A stretch of 42,032 nt of DNA from Hondaea fermentalgiana (taxonomy: Eukaryota; Sar; Bigyra; Thraustochytrida; Thraustochytriidae): positions 1 to 42,032 of the forward strand of contig NPFB01000088.1 in assembly GCA_014084085.1 (NCBI GenBank), written 5' to 3'. Made by a program: the position numbers and the translations under genes. Shown here one piece after another: positions 18,614-30,700 of this stretch (position 1 is the stretch's first letter; each line of letters opens with the position of its first letter). The notes below the pieces were generated by a model that saw only the letters and a program-made list of their open reading frames with translations, was not told the origin of the DNA and did no database searches.

Positions 18614-20812
18614 TCAATAGCCCTCGTCTTCGGCCGCCTCGCCTCGGTCCAGGGCAACACCCAACGTAGGGAATTTGGAAACCTTGTGACCGGCTTCCTG
18701 AAGCCAGGCCATGCAAGCCGCATGGACTGCAGCCTCGCCCACAGACATGGTAAAAGCCATGTCAGTGAGCGCTTGGCCATCTACACAATCATCCTCGCTG
18801 ATCAAACTGGAAGCACCCCGACTCAAGCGCCTGACACTTGCACGGCCTGCAGCGCCCAGCACGCTTAGCGTCGCGCCTTCGTCCTTGTCAACGAGAAACA
18901 TCTCTGCGAGACGTGCCGTGCGGTCCTCAACAGGCGTGCTGGCGAGCTGGGACACCACATACTGCGCATCCGCGCTCACGCAGCCCTCGGCAATCGTCAG
19001 CATTGTCAAACCCTCGTTCGCACGCAGCATCTCAATGAGGCGCGCCACGCCTTCGTCACAGACGCCGTGCGTCGTGTGAGGCGGCAGCAAGGGACCACCG
19101 ACCGTCAGCGTTTCGAGTGTTTCGTTGGATTCGAGCGCTTCTCCAAGGGCAAAGCAACCCTCAACGCCCAGCGCGCAGGATCGCAGATCCAACGACTGCA
19201 ACTGTGAGCGAGACTTGGTCAGCGCGCCACACAGCATGGCCACGCCATCTTCATCAATGCCAGTGTAGCTCAAGTCGAGATGGGCCAGAGCAGAGGTCGA
19301 CGAACCCAAAAGCCTCGCGAGCGCCTGGCACGCGCCACTCGAGAACGGATTTCCGCTCAGATCAAGCGTGGACATCACCTCGTTCTTCTTGAGCCCCGCG
19401 CACATGGATGCCATGCCTGCATCGTCAATACCACATGCACGGACGCGAAGTATCTCGACTGTCTGCAGATTTCGAACAAGATCCCCAATACAGTCCTCGG
19501 TGAGCTCGTTGCCACTGAGATCAAGGCACTCGAGCTGGTCCATGCCGAGCAGCGCTGACGAAAGCGTGTTGACCTGCGAGGGAGACAACAGACACATGCG
19601 CAGCGTCAAGTCGCGGAGCGCCGGCATACATTCCAAAACGAGAGCAAATTGATCAAATACATGGCAAACCGACGTGCGGCTCGCATTGAGCTCTTCGAGC
19701 GTCTCTCCAGTGCCATCCCCGAGAGCGTCTAGCAGTTTCTCCATGGACTCGGCGCCCTGGGCGCCTGACAGGTCCAGTGTATGGAGGCCCTCGATCTGCA
19801 CGGTGCCCAGCACCGAGGCAAAGCCCTCCAGAACGGCGGGCGACGCGCTTGCAAATCGGAGCGAGTGCGCCTCTCCGGCCTCGATGGCCTCGCAGAGCGT
19901 GTCGAGGTCCTCATCGGTGCGAATGACTACGTCTGCGCTTGTTTCGCTCTGGGCGACGAGAGGGTTTGACGCCTTGCGCGCACTACGCCCCGACTTTCTG
20001 CTCTGCGACCATCCCCGTGTGCTAATACGTTTGCCCTTCCAGGCATCTAGGCGTCCGGCGAGCTCGCGCTCGGACGCAGGCTTCAAGTCCTGCGAGATCC
20101 TCAAGGACGACTTGCGACGGCTCTCGCTCCGTCTCGACGACGACGAGCGCCGCGACAGCGACTGGGACAGGCGACGCAGCACGCTTGCATCTTGTTCGGT
20201 GCTGTTTACAGGGGCAGACTTGCCCACGCGGACGACGTCGCGCGAGGAAGAAGACGACCTCACCGAGGGGAAATCCTCGACGCGCTTGACCGAGATCCTG
20301 GACCCTGCTTTTGTCGCTGCGGTCGCAGCAGCAAATCCGGCAGAGCTCGTGGAAGTTGCGATCGCAGAGGGAGAGGCTGACGAAGATGACGACATCGACG
20401 ACGCTGAGGAAGACGAGGAGCGCAGCGACATGCGCTTTGACATACGCAGCGAGTGCCGCTGCTTGGTCTGCATTTTTTCGGGGCTGCTCGAGCCCGCGGA
20501 GGAGGACGCCGCGGTCGGCAGGTCGAACTCGCGCGCGTCGTCCTCGAGGGAGTCGAGGGCCAACTGGACCTCTTCGTCGGGATTTTCGCAGAAGATCTCC
20601 CCGTCCTGGTCCGCGGTCCTGTCTCGCGACCCCGCCATCTCCTCGTCGACGGGCGTGCGCGCTGCGCTGGCGCCGGTCCTCGTCGCGCGCCGCTTGATCA
20701 TGTTGAACATGCCCGCGACCAGGCTGCCCGACCTCGAGGCTGCTGCGGCCGACCGCGACTCCGTCTCGCCGCCGCCCGCGTCCCCCGCGCGGGGCGCCGC
20801 CTTGCGCTGCAT
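18614..20812 (-). CDS. Leucine-rich repeat protein with disordered Ser/Arg-rich N-terminus
   Basis: 732 residues. The first 310 are low complexity and rich in Ser, Arg and Ala (long Ser runs near 140-170), probably disordered and a target for phosphorylation. About 314-627 hold ribonuclease-inhibitor-type leucine-rich repeats of about 28 residues, with clear L-x-x-L-D-L-S-G-N cores (for example C-L-D-L-S-G-N-E-L, T-L-D-L-S-G-N-P-F and H-L-D-L-S-Y-T-G-I). About 640-732 form an Ala-rich helical tail. It resembles the LRR part of the protein at 9290 in type but lacks the long coiled coil. The start is the first ATG in frame. A protein-binding scaffold role is a family-level inference; the partner is unknown. 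Confidence 0.82.
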   Translation of the reverse strand: MQRKAAPRAGDAGGGETESRSAAAASRSGSLVAGMFNMIKRRATRTGASAARTPVDEEMAGSRDRTADQDGEIFCENPDEEVQLALDSLEDDAREFDLPTAASSSAGSSSPEKMQTKQRHSLRMSKRMSLRSSSSSASSMSSSSSASPSAIATSTSSAGFAAATAATKAGSRISVKRVEDFPSVRSSSSSRDVVRVGKSAPVNSTEQDASVLRRLSQSLSRRSSSSRRSESRRKSSLRISQDLKPASERELAGRLDAWKGKRISTRGWSQSRKSGRSARKASNPLVAQSETSADVVIRTDEDLDTLCEAIEAGEAHSLRFASASPAVLEGFASVLGTVQIEGLHTLDLSGAQGAESMEKLLDALGDGTGETLEELNASRTSVCHVFDQFALVLECMPALRDLTLRMCLLSPSQVNTLSSALLGMDQLECLDLSGNELTEDCIGDLVRNLQTVEILRVRACGIDDAGMASMCAGLKKNEVMSTLDLSGNPFSSGACQALARLLGSSTSALAHLDLSYTGIDEDGVAMLCGALTKSRSQLQSLDLRSCALGVEGCFALGEALESNETLETLTVGGPLLPPHTTHGVCDEGVARLIEMLRANEGLTMLTIAEGCVSADAQYVVSQLASTPVEDRTARLAEMFLVDKDEGATLSVLGAAGRASVRRLSRGASSLISEDDCVDGQALTDMAFTMSVGEAAVHAACMAWLQEAGHKVSKFPTLGVALDRGEAAEDEGY

Positions 20813-21685
20813 CTCGCCCTCCCTCGCCGCCCGCGCAGGCGCCCGACGCGCCGGCGATCGATCACCAAGTCAACGCGATTTGAAATCGTTCAAACCCGCC
20901 AGAGGCAGGTCGATTCGATCCGAGGCGATCGATCTCCGCAGCACGCGGCCCCTCCCTCCGCCCTCCCGCCGGCCCTCCTCGCGAGGCTCCTCCGCGCTCT
21001 CCGCGCGCCTCCGCCGCTCGCTGCGCGTGCTGGCCGCGCGGCTCCTTTGCGGTCTGCCTGCCTGCCTGCCGCTGCTGCCTGCGACAGCGAGCGCGTGCGA
21101 GCGAGCGCAGAAGACCGGGGAAGGGAGGAGGGAGGAAGGCAGCGAAGCAGGGCAGCACGTGCCGCTCGATCGGGCGCCCGCGTGATGCCATGCCGCGCCG
21201 TGCCGCGCCGCGCCGCGGCCTCGCGCGCCCGCTGCCTTGCCTCGCGCTGCCTCGCGCTGCCTCGCGCCGCGCTGCGCTGCCTCGCGCTGCGCTGCGCCGC
21301 CGCAAGCAGAGGCGCGGGAGGCAAGGCAGCGGGGCGAGGGCGAGGGAGGGACACGCACACAACAGGCCTCGGAGGGAGGGAGGGAGGGAGGGAGGGACAC
21401 TCGCTCGCTCACTTTGCTGGACGATGCGCAGGAGGTAGTACACTATAGGCCTAATGCCGTAACGTATACTAGAGTGAAAACGGGAACGGGCAGGGCAGGG
21501 TCGGGCATGTGGTCTAACGCAAGAGGAGTCGAACGATGCGGCTACGAGAGCCACAAGGGCGACCGGCGAACAGAGGAGACAAGATGTCACAAAGAAAAGA
21601 AGATGACAGATTGATGTGAGTGGCGTTCCTTCGTTCGTTCGTTCGTTCGTTCGTTCGTTCGTTCATACATTCATTCATTCATTCA
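20813..21685. other. GC-rich spacer with microsatellites
   Basis: 873 bases between the LRR gene start and the myosin stop. It holds C/G-rich pentamer-like repeats of the GCCTCGCGCT type (21225-21300), a (GGGA)n run (21368-21399), the TATAGGCCTA element (21444-21453) and a long TTCG/ATTC microsatellite next to the myosin stop. Opposing Arg-rich open frames here are not believed. Confidence 0.55.
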
Positions 21686-21686
21686 T
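21630..21686. repeat. (TTCG)8 and (ATTC)n compound microsatellite at the myosin stop codon
   Basis: TTCG units from 21630 to 21664, a short interruption, then ATTC units to 21686. The last base of the tract belongs to the TGA stop codon of the myosin gene (21686-21688, minus strand), so tract-length change could affect the 3' UTR immediately after the stop. Confidence 0.9.
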
Positions 21687-21751
21687 CACGAATACTCGTA
21701 GGGTGGAATGTCAAGGCGCGAGGGAAGACGCTGTTGATGCCGCCGCGGTTG

Positions 21752-21788
<37 letters not shown>

Positions 21789-24700
21789 AATTGGTGCAAT
21801 TGGTGCTGCTCTTGCTGTTGCTGCAGATAACCTCGTTCACCTTCTGCATCACCGCGATCTTGATCGTGCAGAGTTCCCCGACTGGGATATGACTTGCCCC
21901 CTGCCTCCGCGGCAGGCGACGCCGTGAGACGGCTGTGCTCGGATGGATTCACGTGCAAGAGATGGTGCACTTCGTCGAGCGGCGGAATGGCCTCGGCGGG
22001 GCCGCGGAAAACAATGCGGTGCATCTGGTTCAAACACAAATGAGCCCAGTTGTTGGCCTCGCTCGAGCCGGCACGCGCACGCAGCTCGACACCCTTGCGA
22101 CGCAACCAAAGCTCGAAAAAATTCTCAAAGAGCTCCGACGGAGGAAACGTGCGAAGCGCCAAACTCAGAAGAAGCCAGCCACGCTGACGCGACTTTGGCG
22201 AGGGATTGTCCGAAAGCTGCTTGAGCATCTGAAGAAGAATCTCATCGCGGAGCTCAGTCACGGCGAGACCGACCTGCAAAATCTCCTGCGCCAAGGACGC
22301 AGGATACGAGTACTCGCGGTCTCCCATGTAGCCCAAAAGCGCCCGGAAAACTTTCACCGCAAGCGAGGTCGCCGGTGTCGACGGTAGACGCGATAGTGAT
22401 GTCGGAATGGGCGATGAAGAATGCGAGAGCATGCCCGACGCCAAACCTGGTCCGACCGCGCCAGTGTTGGCCGCAAACTCGGAAGGGCTCTTGAGCGCGG
22501 GAAAGAGCTCCAAACGATGCTTCTCGCGCGTCGCCTCCTGCTCAAAGAAGCGCGTCTTGATGCTCGTTGTCACCTTCACCACCGTGTCTTCGTCGCCCCG
22601 TTCCACCGCGGCGTTGAGCCGCAGTCGCTCAAGCTGCGCGGGAGGCATCGACAACAGCCTCCGCATTTCAGCCATGCGTGGCAGATCGATACGCTCGCGC
22701 CTCGCTTGCTCAAGCAGAGCGCGCATTACCGTAGCATCCACAGACTCCACGGCCCGCTCTGCCTGGGAGTATGCTGCTTGAAGACGATCGCGCAAATCAA
22801 TGGCGGCCGCCGCCGCGCGCGGACTGTACTTGAGACGGCGCGCTTCCTCGAGAGACGATTCCAGACCGCGCAAATCAGCGCGCTGTACGCACTGGTCAAG
22901 ACGTTCATCCACGACCATGAGGCGATCAAGTAATTGCCGCGCCTTGTTCACACGCGAGAGCACGTGCAGATCCGGGCTCGCGCCCAGTCGCAAGGTTTCC
23001 GCCTCTTCGAGGGCGTGCTCTAGAGCCCCCACGTCTCGGTTCTTCGTTGCATCTTGCAAGCGGACCAGCACCCCCTTGATGACATTGTGCAGGTGAGTTT
23101 CTCGTCGCATCATGTTCATTTCGTCCGCAGCGACCTCGTGAATGCGCAAGTCCGTGCAGTCGCGAAGCATGTTGTCGAGGTCCTGCCAGCTTCCATCAAG
23201 AAGAGCCTCGCGACAGCGCAGAACAATGCTTGCTGAAAGTTGTAAGGAGGTGAGTTCATCGGTACGCGCAGGCACCTTTTTGGCTGTTGCGATCGCCGCA
23301 TCCAAAGCACCCGTTTTCACCGTCGCTACATCCACGAAACCACCAAGAAATTTAGCATGTCCCGAAGCAAGGGCGCGTACAAGTCCCTGCAGGGCTTCAC
23401 GATGTTGGATCTCGTCGAGCAACAACGCCAATTCACCTCGCGCATCAGGGTGGCACCACAAGAGACTAAACGACCGCGCGTCACGATCCGACAGACCTGC
23501 AACCGGTGCACTTTGAGGGCGGCTATCAGGACGTGCATGGCTCGCTCGGGACGACGCAACCGAGGACGCCGAGGAAGACGCCGTCGAACCGCGACGCGCT
23601 GGTCCTGGGGCCGTCGTGACCATGCCAGCCGGGCCGCCGCTGCGCGCATCCTGCTGTGCGACTTGCAGCGCGCCCGTTCCCTCGGGAACGTTGGCGACGG
23701 CACTTCGCAACACCTGCTGCGCCGCTTCCCACATGTGCGGAGCCAAGGCAGCCTCATCAACACCGTGCATCGCTCCAGCGGACGAAAACGCATCCATGAG
23801 AATACGCCGCAGCTGCAAAACGGCCCTGCAAGAGTGTACGAGCGCTCGCGTCTCATCCGTGATGCGCGCAAGGGACTCCGCCTTGGTCATTGCGCGTTCC
23901 AGGCTCTGCACATTCGAACTGGCAATACTTACGGCGCCCACACGGCCCGTTATGGCGCCCGACCGAAGTGCTGTCTTGAGAGCGCGGCACACGAGCTGAT
24001 TTTGTACCTCATGGTGCAAAAGCTCCATCTCTGCGCCTGCTACGGGAAGACGGTGATACAATGAAATCGCCGACGCGTTTGCCGCGCCGCCCTCACCTTG
24101 ACTTGCGGCGTAGGTTTGTGCTTCTGAGAGCACAACGGAGGCCGTCACAAAGTCTGCATTTATCACCGCGGCGCGCAGCTGTCGGAGCAAGCTGGCAGTC
24201 TTGCGCAACGCCACGGCTTCTTCGGAGCGGCATCGAATCCGAGAAGCCCGCCCCAATGCCTTGTCCAGAGCACGCAAGTCCGCGCGCTCGATGCGCAGGT
24301 ACCCAAAGTGCCCAGGAGCCTGCCCGCAAGCAAGAGCCTGTCTGAGCTGGCTCACAGTCTCGAGATTTTCAATTTCTTCTCGGGCGCGCTCCACCTCGGG
24401 TTGCACGAGTGCAAGCGCTGATCGCCACTGATGTGTGCCACCGCTCTGCGTGGACACGGGGGCTTCTTGCGAGCGAATCCGATCACGAATCTTGTCGATC
24501 GACGCAATGCACGCCGAAGCTTGCGCCCACGCCGTTTCGAGGCATGCAAGGCGCATATCTCGAATTAAAAAGGCCAACTTGTATAGCGCACTTGAATACA
24601 CTGTATGGCATCTCCCCTCCTGCGTTCTCGCGATCGCACTATTCACCTTTTCGACGCTTACGCGAGATGGTGCATAGCGAGAAAACTTTCGCCGCCGACG

Positions 24701-27700
24701 CCGCGACCTCTGGCTTCTTGCTGGAGCCTTTGCAGATGTGCGAGCTGCGGGGGAGGAAGATGAAGACGAGGAGGACGACGAGGCCGAGGTTCGCCGCGCC
24801 ATCTCGCCCGCCGCTCGCTGCACGCTCTGCTTCTCTTCTGCACGGCGCAACTTGGCCTCGGCCTCGTCACGAGCAGACTCCGTTTCCTCACTGTTCCTCT
24901 CCATCGCTTCATTATCCTCGCTCTTGTCCTGTCTGTCATCGACATCGATGTTGTCGTCGTCATCGTCATCGTCGTCATCGTCTTCTTCCTTCACGTCTTC
25001 GTTGTTACTCTCATCTTCGGGCGCGTGATCGGAAACAACTCGCGGGTGAGATCGAGCCGCGAGATCCTGACCTTCCTCTTCATATTCATCGTCACTCGAA
25101 GCTTCTGACCAGGCGAGGGCATCCGAGAGAGCCTTGGCTGCGTCCTGGTCCTCCAATTCGTGCTTGATGAGCACGATCTCACGCCTTGCTATCTCGGGCA
25201 AATCAGAATCGGCGTCTTGCTCCTCCTCACAAATCCGAAGCGCATCCCGAACCAATGGACAATCTACGCGACCGTCACCGCCGCCCTCATCGGGACTGGC
25301 GAGGATGCCGTTGCGAATTTGACGAACGGTGTGCGCCGCAAGCATGAGCTGTTGTGCATCAGGAGTTGTGACTCCAATTTCAAGCGCATGAGCAATTGCA
25401 CGATTGAGTTGTGCAACAGAGACATGTTGCGTGCTCAGCTCCCCGGGGGCGCCCCGCACACCACCGTTCGCAAGCGCGTGCGAAAGCTCGTCAACGACGA
25501 CGCGACGTGTCGCCTCGTCGCCAGCCAGTCTCCGCTCGCTCGAAAACAGCTGCAAAGCCTCAAGCTGCGTTTCTTCGGCCGGTGTCATTTGCATCGTTGA
25601 CGAAGACGACACGGCGCGATCGGGCGTGTTCTCGCGCCACGTACGAACCACATTGTAGACGGTCTGCCATTGATCTGCCAACATGGCTTTACGCAACGAA
25701 AGAAGCTCTTTCGCCTCGCGCAGCATGATCTTCGTACGTGACGAAGGCTTGCGTGCGTTCGAGGCTGCATGAACTGCGGCTTCGAGAGACGCAACCGAGA
25801 CAGAAGACGTTGCCACGGCGCCGACGCGGCCCTGCAGACCACCTTCAGCCATGGCTTCAAGAATCATGCGCTGAGCAAGGCGATCCTCGGCCCGGTCATG
25901 AATCTCTTGAAACTCGGCACGAACCTCTCCTTCTACTTTTTCGATCGCCGCAGCATGCTCACTCTCCGTGTTGGCATCGCTACTTTCGATGCCATGCTGC
26001 CGACGGCGCTGGTCATCGAGCACCAGCATGCAATTTTGCATCGCCGTGAGCTCAGCGTCTACAGAGGCCCAGCGCTTTGCGCTCGAAGTCAAATAAACGT
26101 CGCGAAGCTCGGCCAAGTGCTCGCACAATTCGCAGAGTTTGAGAACCTCCGGGTCATACTGTCCACCCACTTGTTTTTCGACATTGGCAAGAGCCTCTCG
26201 CAAAGCTTGGCTGCTCACATCTCTGTCGTTCTCCTCGTCGTCTGCCGCGCTCTGATCTTCTCGATCACGACGATCTCCTCCTCCGAGAACGGAGCCATCT
26301 CGAACCGCCTCGCCCAACGTCTTGACCGTTTCGTGACTCACAAGGAGCCCACGTGCGTGGTACACTTGCTCCTCGGCGTTTGGCATGCGGGAAATGCCTT
26401 CATTATCGATCGCGTCGCCGAGCACGAAACGCAGGTCGTCGAAGTCGCGTTGCAAAAGAGCAGTTCGTAATTTCAAAATCAGCTCTGCGCCGTCCACGAG
26501 GTCACGCGCCTCGCGCGACTTGGCCCCGCCCAGACCCGCATTGACAGCACTGAGCGCATCGCGGAGACCTGACGTGTCGACCGCAGCAATGCGAAGCGGA
26601 TCGCCTCCATGGCCACTTCGAATGGCCTCGCGGATTGTCTTGCGGATGCGAAAGTCGTGAACGTGATCTTGTGCAAGCTCGAGCTCCTTTGTCGTTGACT
26701 CGGACAGTGCCGCCTCGCCAACACGCGTGAACGAGGGAATGCGAGCCAGAGCAGAAGCAATGGCCTCCACCTCGTCCTGCTCGCGTCCTCCATGCTCAAA
26801 GCCTTGGCGAACCAGCAGCAGCGTCTCAGCAACACGAGTTAAATCTTTGGTGGGCTGGCTCAAGTGCTTACCAGCCCGACGAGCGAGCGCGATCGCATGC
26901 TCGAGACCCTGCGTGTCCAAGTCCGACAAGTTGGCCTCACCCGGAGTGCCCCGCACGGATCCATTTTCCAAAGCTTGCTTGAGACGCGAAGCAGCTGTCC
27001 GCTCTCGGCACTCATCGACGAGACGCTGGAATTCTTCCCGCGCCTCGTCAGCGTGGCCAGCGAAATGGTCGGGCGGTGAGCCGCCCTCGACGCTCACACC
27101 GAGCTGCTTGTTGAGCAGCTGCGAAAATCCATCCCAGCCATCTGCAACAAGAGCGCTGCGAAAGAGGGCCACAAGCTTGGCAGTCTTTTCGAGCTTTTTC
27201 GCGCGTTCCGTCTTGCAGACAAGTGTCTGGACGCATTGCAGGGCGCTCTCCAGGCGTTCGAGCTCGCACGAGTTCGAGTCTGCCTGGCCGAGCTTGCCTT
27301 GCACCGCCCCTTGGCGGAGCGCCGCGCAGAGCTCTCGGATAATCTTGATGTCGTCCACATGATCCTGGATAAGTTTGAGTTCCTCCGCCGCTTCATGCGC
27401 CACAGAAATCTTGCGTGCCTTGTCCAGAGAGACCTGGACTGCGCCGAGCCAGGTCACGGCGTCTGGTTGCCCCTCTGCAGACGTGGCTGCGTCGGCCTGT
27501 GCAACGCAAGCGCGTACATCTCGCAGCGCCTTGGCAGTCTCAAAGAGCTGTTTTGATTCGGGGGACTTGCAATTCATTTTCTTGACATCCTCAATGGCCT
27601 CGTTCAAAATTTCGACAGAGAGGAGATCGAGATCGAGAGCGCCGATGGACCCGGACACGGCGCCGTGGCGAATCGCGCCGGAGAGAGTTGACATGACAGA

Positions 27701-30700
27701 ACGATGCTCGATCTCATCGCGGACAAGATTTGCCTCCGCCTCGACGCTTTCCACAAGACCGAATCCATGCTCCTCGATGATAGCCTCTGGAGCATGGCGC
27801 TCGAGAATGGCCTCGGCTGATGCCCAGTCCGGGCCGGCAAGAAGCGCCTCGCGCAGTGACACGGAGACCTTTGCGCTCTCGAGAAGTTGCGCCGCACGCG
27901 TCGAACGAGGTTCAAGCATGCTATACTTTTCGGTAGCATTGAGGAGCACACCAAGCTTAACGCTCGACAAGTCAATGGCTCCAATGCGACCCGAAGGCTG
28001 GCCTTCAGCGAGTGCTTCGGCCAGGTCACGACACATGCTCTCATCTTCAAACTTTTCACGCATCAAAGACAGCTCGCGCTGCGCAGGGCCGACGGCTTCA
28101 CGCTTGACCTCCTCGGCCTCGTCGTTTGTATCGTTTCTGCCGTCTTCGACGACTAAGAAGCCCTGGCGCTCTGCGTCCTCGACGAGCTGGCCCAGCTGCA
28201 AGAAACGCTTCTCGGATAGAGCTGCTCTTCCAGCACGCACAATTTTACATGCACCAAAGAGACATTGCGCAGATTTGGACTCACAGCGCAGCTTTTGAGC
28301 AAGTGCCAAGGCTTCGTCTAACACATGAAAGGTGATTGTGTCCACACGCAGATTTTCTGCTGTTCCGCTGGGTCCTCCTGATTTCAGAGCGTGCTGCAGA
28401 GCATGCATAATGCGACGATTGTGCAACTCCTTTGTTGCAAGCTTGACTTCGGCCTCGGCGGCGGAAATGACACGTTTGAAGCGCGCCTCTTCCAAAGCGT
28501 GCTCGATTATTTCCCAGTCCTGGGAGACGAGTCCGCGACGAAGACGAAGCACGAGGTTAGCATTTTCGAGGAGATCCTTGGCCTCGCGCGTCTTGCAGCC
28601 AAGCTCATTGGCGTCATCCACGTCAGCCTGTAGAGCATCGACTTCGATGCCGTCGAGATCAAGATCGCCAACCTTGCCCTGTGCCCCGCCCGACGAAAGC
28701 GCGCGCGTCAGCTCGGCAATGATGGTTCGATTGTTCAGCTCATCCTGAATAAGTTGCAGTTCTTTTTCTGTTGCTTCCAGGGGATCCTCGTCCGGATCCT
28801 TGTGATCGCCTCCGGCAAGAAGTACAGACTCGACCATGTCCCAATCGTCATTCAAAATAGCGCGTCGCAGATTAGCAAGCTCGCGCGCGCCGTAAAAGGC
28901 TTGCGCGGCCTCCTTGGAGTGAGGCTGAGGATCAGCACCGACTGCAGCAAGTTTCGACTGAGCTTCCTCGAGCGCTTGGTCGAGCGGATCAGCGCTGACT
29001 CCAGCGACTTTGATACTGCCAACAGTGCCAGTAACCGCGCCAGGCGCCTTGGCTGCCTTGGCAAGGATTCGAACGCAATCCTTTTCTGTGAGATCATGCA
29101 GCACAAGCTTGAGTTCGTCTTTGCAGGCTTCGGGAGCGCTGTGCTTTGTTGCGAGCTTGCGAGCCTCTGTTACGCGCTCTAAGATGCTTCGATCATCGGA
29201 CGAGCGTTCCAGGTCGGCGCGAATGGACCTCACGTGCTGGACGAGAATGAGCAGCGCCGCGCTTCGAGCCGAAGGTCCAGATCCTCCAAGGCGCTTTTTC
29301 ACCCACGAAACGACAGCATCCAGCTCGCGGGTTGGCTTGGGGTTCACCTTGAGCTTTCCCACCTGACCGGAGATGGCTCGTTTGGCCAATGCCTCGAAAG
29401 CCCGTGTTTCCAGAACATGAGCAAAGTACAGCTTTTTCAGAAGCTCTTGTTCGGGCTTGACAGCATCGAGAAAGATGCGTGCATACCTGTCTTCCGAACT
29501 AAGGCCTTCATTGAGGGTGTCGTGGTCGCCGTCGAGAAGCGTTGCCATGGTTTCCCAGTGTGTGTTGACAGCAGCATCGCGAAGGCGGGCATGCCGTTCT
29601 GCGCTCGCAATAACCGCGTGCGCGACCTCTGCCGGCGACTCGAGCATCTTGGCGTCTTCAATATCGTCCCTGAGTCGCTTTGTGGAAGCCTGCGAAAAGT
29701 CAGGCTTGGAGGCATCCCCGCGCACAGTGTCGTACTGCATAGCGGATGAGATTTCGGCAACAATGGTGTAGCACGCCAACTCGCCCTTGCAGAGGTCAAT
29801 CTCAGCGCGAGGAATATGAAAGCGGTCAAGATCGCCGTCCTCGTCGAGTTTCAAGGCGCGAGCCAAAAGTGACTCTGTCGAGTCCCAGTCCGAGCCCTGC
29901 AGGCTCTCGCGCAAGGCGAGGACGAGTTCGGCGACATCGGCGAGAGACCGCCCACGCGGCGTTAGTTCCTCGCGTGCTGCGGCAGCCTTGGTCCAGGCTT
30001 TGCGAAGAGACTTTGTGCTAATGACGGAAAGATCAAGTTTTCCGGGTTGTCCCTGCGGCCCGCCCTTGCCAAGTCCTGATACGAGGGACTCGATCAACTT
30101 TTCCTCGCGGACAACATGGTCGAGGCGATCGCGCGCAGCCTTGAGTTCTTGCTCGCAAAAGGGCGAACCATGGTCTTCCTGAAGCGCCTTGGCCTTTTGA
30201 ATCGCCCTCACGAGCTCGGGCTTGTAGGATGCCCGCGTTGCAGCGCGCAGGCCCTTCTTCGCTTGGATAAGGTTGCGAACGCCTTGAATTCGGCGATCAA
30301 AGTCGGCAATGGTAGATTGGAGCTCGGGGTACTTTTGTGCGATCTGCATTTTCTCACAGGCCGTCAGTACATCCTCAATCTCTTCGTAGCGCTCGGCTGC
30401 AGCGGCTGGCTTGTCTTGAATCGCAGCCTCGAGGTCCTCGACCTGGGCGCAGAGCTGGAGCTCATCCTCAATGACGGCCATGACATCGCGGGCCTCTTGG
30501 ATTTCCTTGTGGAGATTAAAGGGGGGCTTGACCTTTTCTTCTGCTGCGGCAACGGCCTCACTTATGTCCATGAGTTCACGTGAGTCTATTGCTTCGCGAA
30601 GTTCCCGCTGGACATCGCGAAATGCAGCGACCCTGCATCGCGCCAAGTGACCTCGAGCGATGCGAGTAATGTCTCCACCTGCGCGATCGCGGGCTCGCTC

